In this document: positions 6,448 to 6,786 of the stretch, piece by piece
How the letters are laid out: every line of letters begins with the position of its first letter
How positions within the stretch are numbered: position 1 is the stretch's first letter
Assembly (NCBI GenBank): GCA_031278795.1
Contig: JAITJT010000169.1
Coordinates: 1-6,786, forward strand
From: Deltaproteobacteria bacterium
GTDB taxonomy: Bacteria; Desulfobacterota; Desulfarculia; Adiutricales; Adiutricaceae
Direction: 5' to 3'
Length of the DNA: 6,786 nucleotides
The notes under the pieces: generated by a model
The model's input: the letters and a program-made list of their open reading frames with translations, nothing else
What the model was told of the DNA's origin: nothing
Databases searched by the model: none
Translations under genes and position numbers: made by a program

Positions 6448-6786
6448 TCAAAGTCCCAAAATATGAGGGTTTTGCAGGAGCCACTTGGCCGTGCGCTCAA
6501 CTGCTTCTCTTATGGAGAGGCTGTTGTTCCAGCCCAGGGCCCTCACTTTTTTAGTGTCCAAGTAAATGAAGGGGTTGTCCCCCACCCAGCCTCGCTCTCC
6601 TCCGGTGAACTCCAGCTTGGGGTTGACGTTCATCACCTCAGAGATCCAGCCAATGGAGTCCAAGACCGTGGAGTACTCGTCTGCGCCCAGGTTGAAGACG
6701 GAAAAGCCGCTACCGCCGCGAAGGCCGCGTACCGTAAGCATGGCCTCTATGCAGTCCTGGACATATAAATAGCTCTTTTTTTGGGT
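6448..6786 (-). CDS. NAD-dependent nucleotide-sugar epimerase/dehydratase, C-terminal part only
   Basis: The frame is open from the right edge to a TGA at 6448-6450, giving 112 C-terminal residues; the N-terminal Rossmann domain and catalytic YxxxK lie outside the window. The visible part starts TQKKSYLYVQDCIEAML, matching the extended-SDR motif (KSYLYVxDC) found after the active site in NDP-sugar epimerases and dehydratases. It continues with FNLGADEYSTV (a substrate-domain strand), FTGGERGWVGDNPFIYLD, and the LGW...SIREAVERTAKWL ending that is standard for this superfamily. An internal ATG at 6741 is not the start, because conserved sequence continues upstream of it. It precedes the dehydrogenase by 2 bp, so the two are surely co-transcribed. 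Whether it is a C4-epimerase, a dehydratase or a 3,5-type enzyme cannot be told from this part. Confidence 0.87.
   Translation of the reverse strand, partial: TQKKSYLYVQDCIEAMLTVRGLRGGSGFSVFNLGADEYSTVLDSIGWISEVMNVNPKLEFTGGERGWVGDNPFIYLDTKKVRALGWNNSLSIREAVERTAKWLLQNPHILGL

Noticed and set aside
6446..6484. N-terminal extension of the dehydrogenase to 6484
   Set aside because: It would overlap the epimerase by 37 bp and add 13 residues before the first beta strand; the ATG at 6445 fits the family.
6463..6768. Plus-strand 101-codon ORF at the right end
   Set aside because: It is antisense to conserved epimerase sequence and shows no recognisable domain.
1..6786. CRISPR array, tRNA/rRNA, insertion sequence
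   Set aside because: No regularly spaced repeats, no structured RNA gene and no transposase or terminal inverted repeats were found on reading both strands.

Overview
This window is part of a bacterial surface-polysaccharide biosynthesis locus (LPS/O-antigen, capsule or S-layer glycan). All six genes I can support lie on the minus strand. In transcription order (high to low coordinates) they are: the C-terminal end of an NAD-dependent nucleotide-sugar epimerase/dehydratase, cut by the right edge; a UDP-glucose/GDP-mannose dehydrogenase-family protein; a classical short-chain dehydrogenase/reductase (SDR); a Gfo/Idh/MocA-family oxidoreductase; a GHMP-family sugar kinase resembling D-glycero-D-manno-heptose 7-phosphate kinase (HddA); and a long multi-pass membrane protein that is still open at the left edge.

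Right block (about 4239-6786): the epimerase and the sugar dehydrogenase are 2 bp apart. The dehydrogenase and the SDR overlap by 4 bp (GTGA), with a GTG start and a good Shine-Dalgarno sequence. This looks like one translationally coupled unit. Middle block (2046-4026): the oxidoreductase and kinase overlap by 14 bp. An AT-rich 212-bp spacer (4027-4238) separates the two blocks. No convincing terminator was seen there, so read-through is possible, and a weak promoter candidate could give the second block its own start. Left block (1-1866): after a 179-bp spacer comes an AT-rich gene with 622 visible codons and no stop. It encodes a membrane protein with roughly 12-14 hydrophobic segments that I cannot assign to a named family.

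The soluble enzymes are sugar-nucleotide chemistry: one sugar-1-kinase, four NAD(P)-dependent oxidoreductases or epimerases. An HddA-type kinase among them suggests a GDP-heptose or modified-heptose precursor, but the isomerase, phosphatase and nucleotidyltransferase of that pathway are not in the window. The dehydrogenase lacks the catalytic cysteine of UDP-glucose dehydrogenases and has an altered nucleotide-binding loop, so it should not be assumed to make a uronic acid. The membrane protein could be the glycosyltransferase, polymerase or export partner, but this is inference from position only.

The organism cannot be identified securely. The soluble enzyme genes are of moderate GC content with mixed codon use, while the membrane protein gene and both spacers are clearly AT-rich. 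That pattern is common in polysaccharide loci with mosaic ancestry. A Gram-negative bacterium is the most likely host, but a Gram-positive with a heptose-containing S-layer glycan is not excluded.
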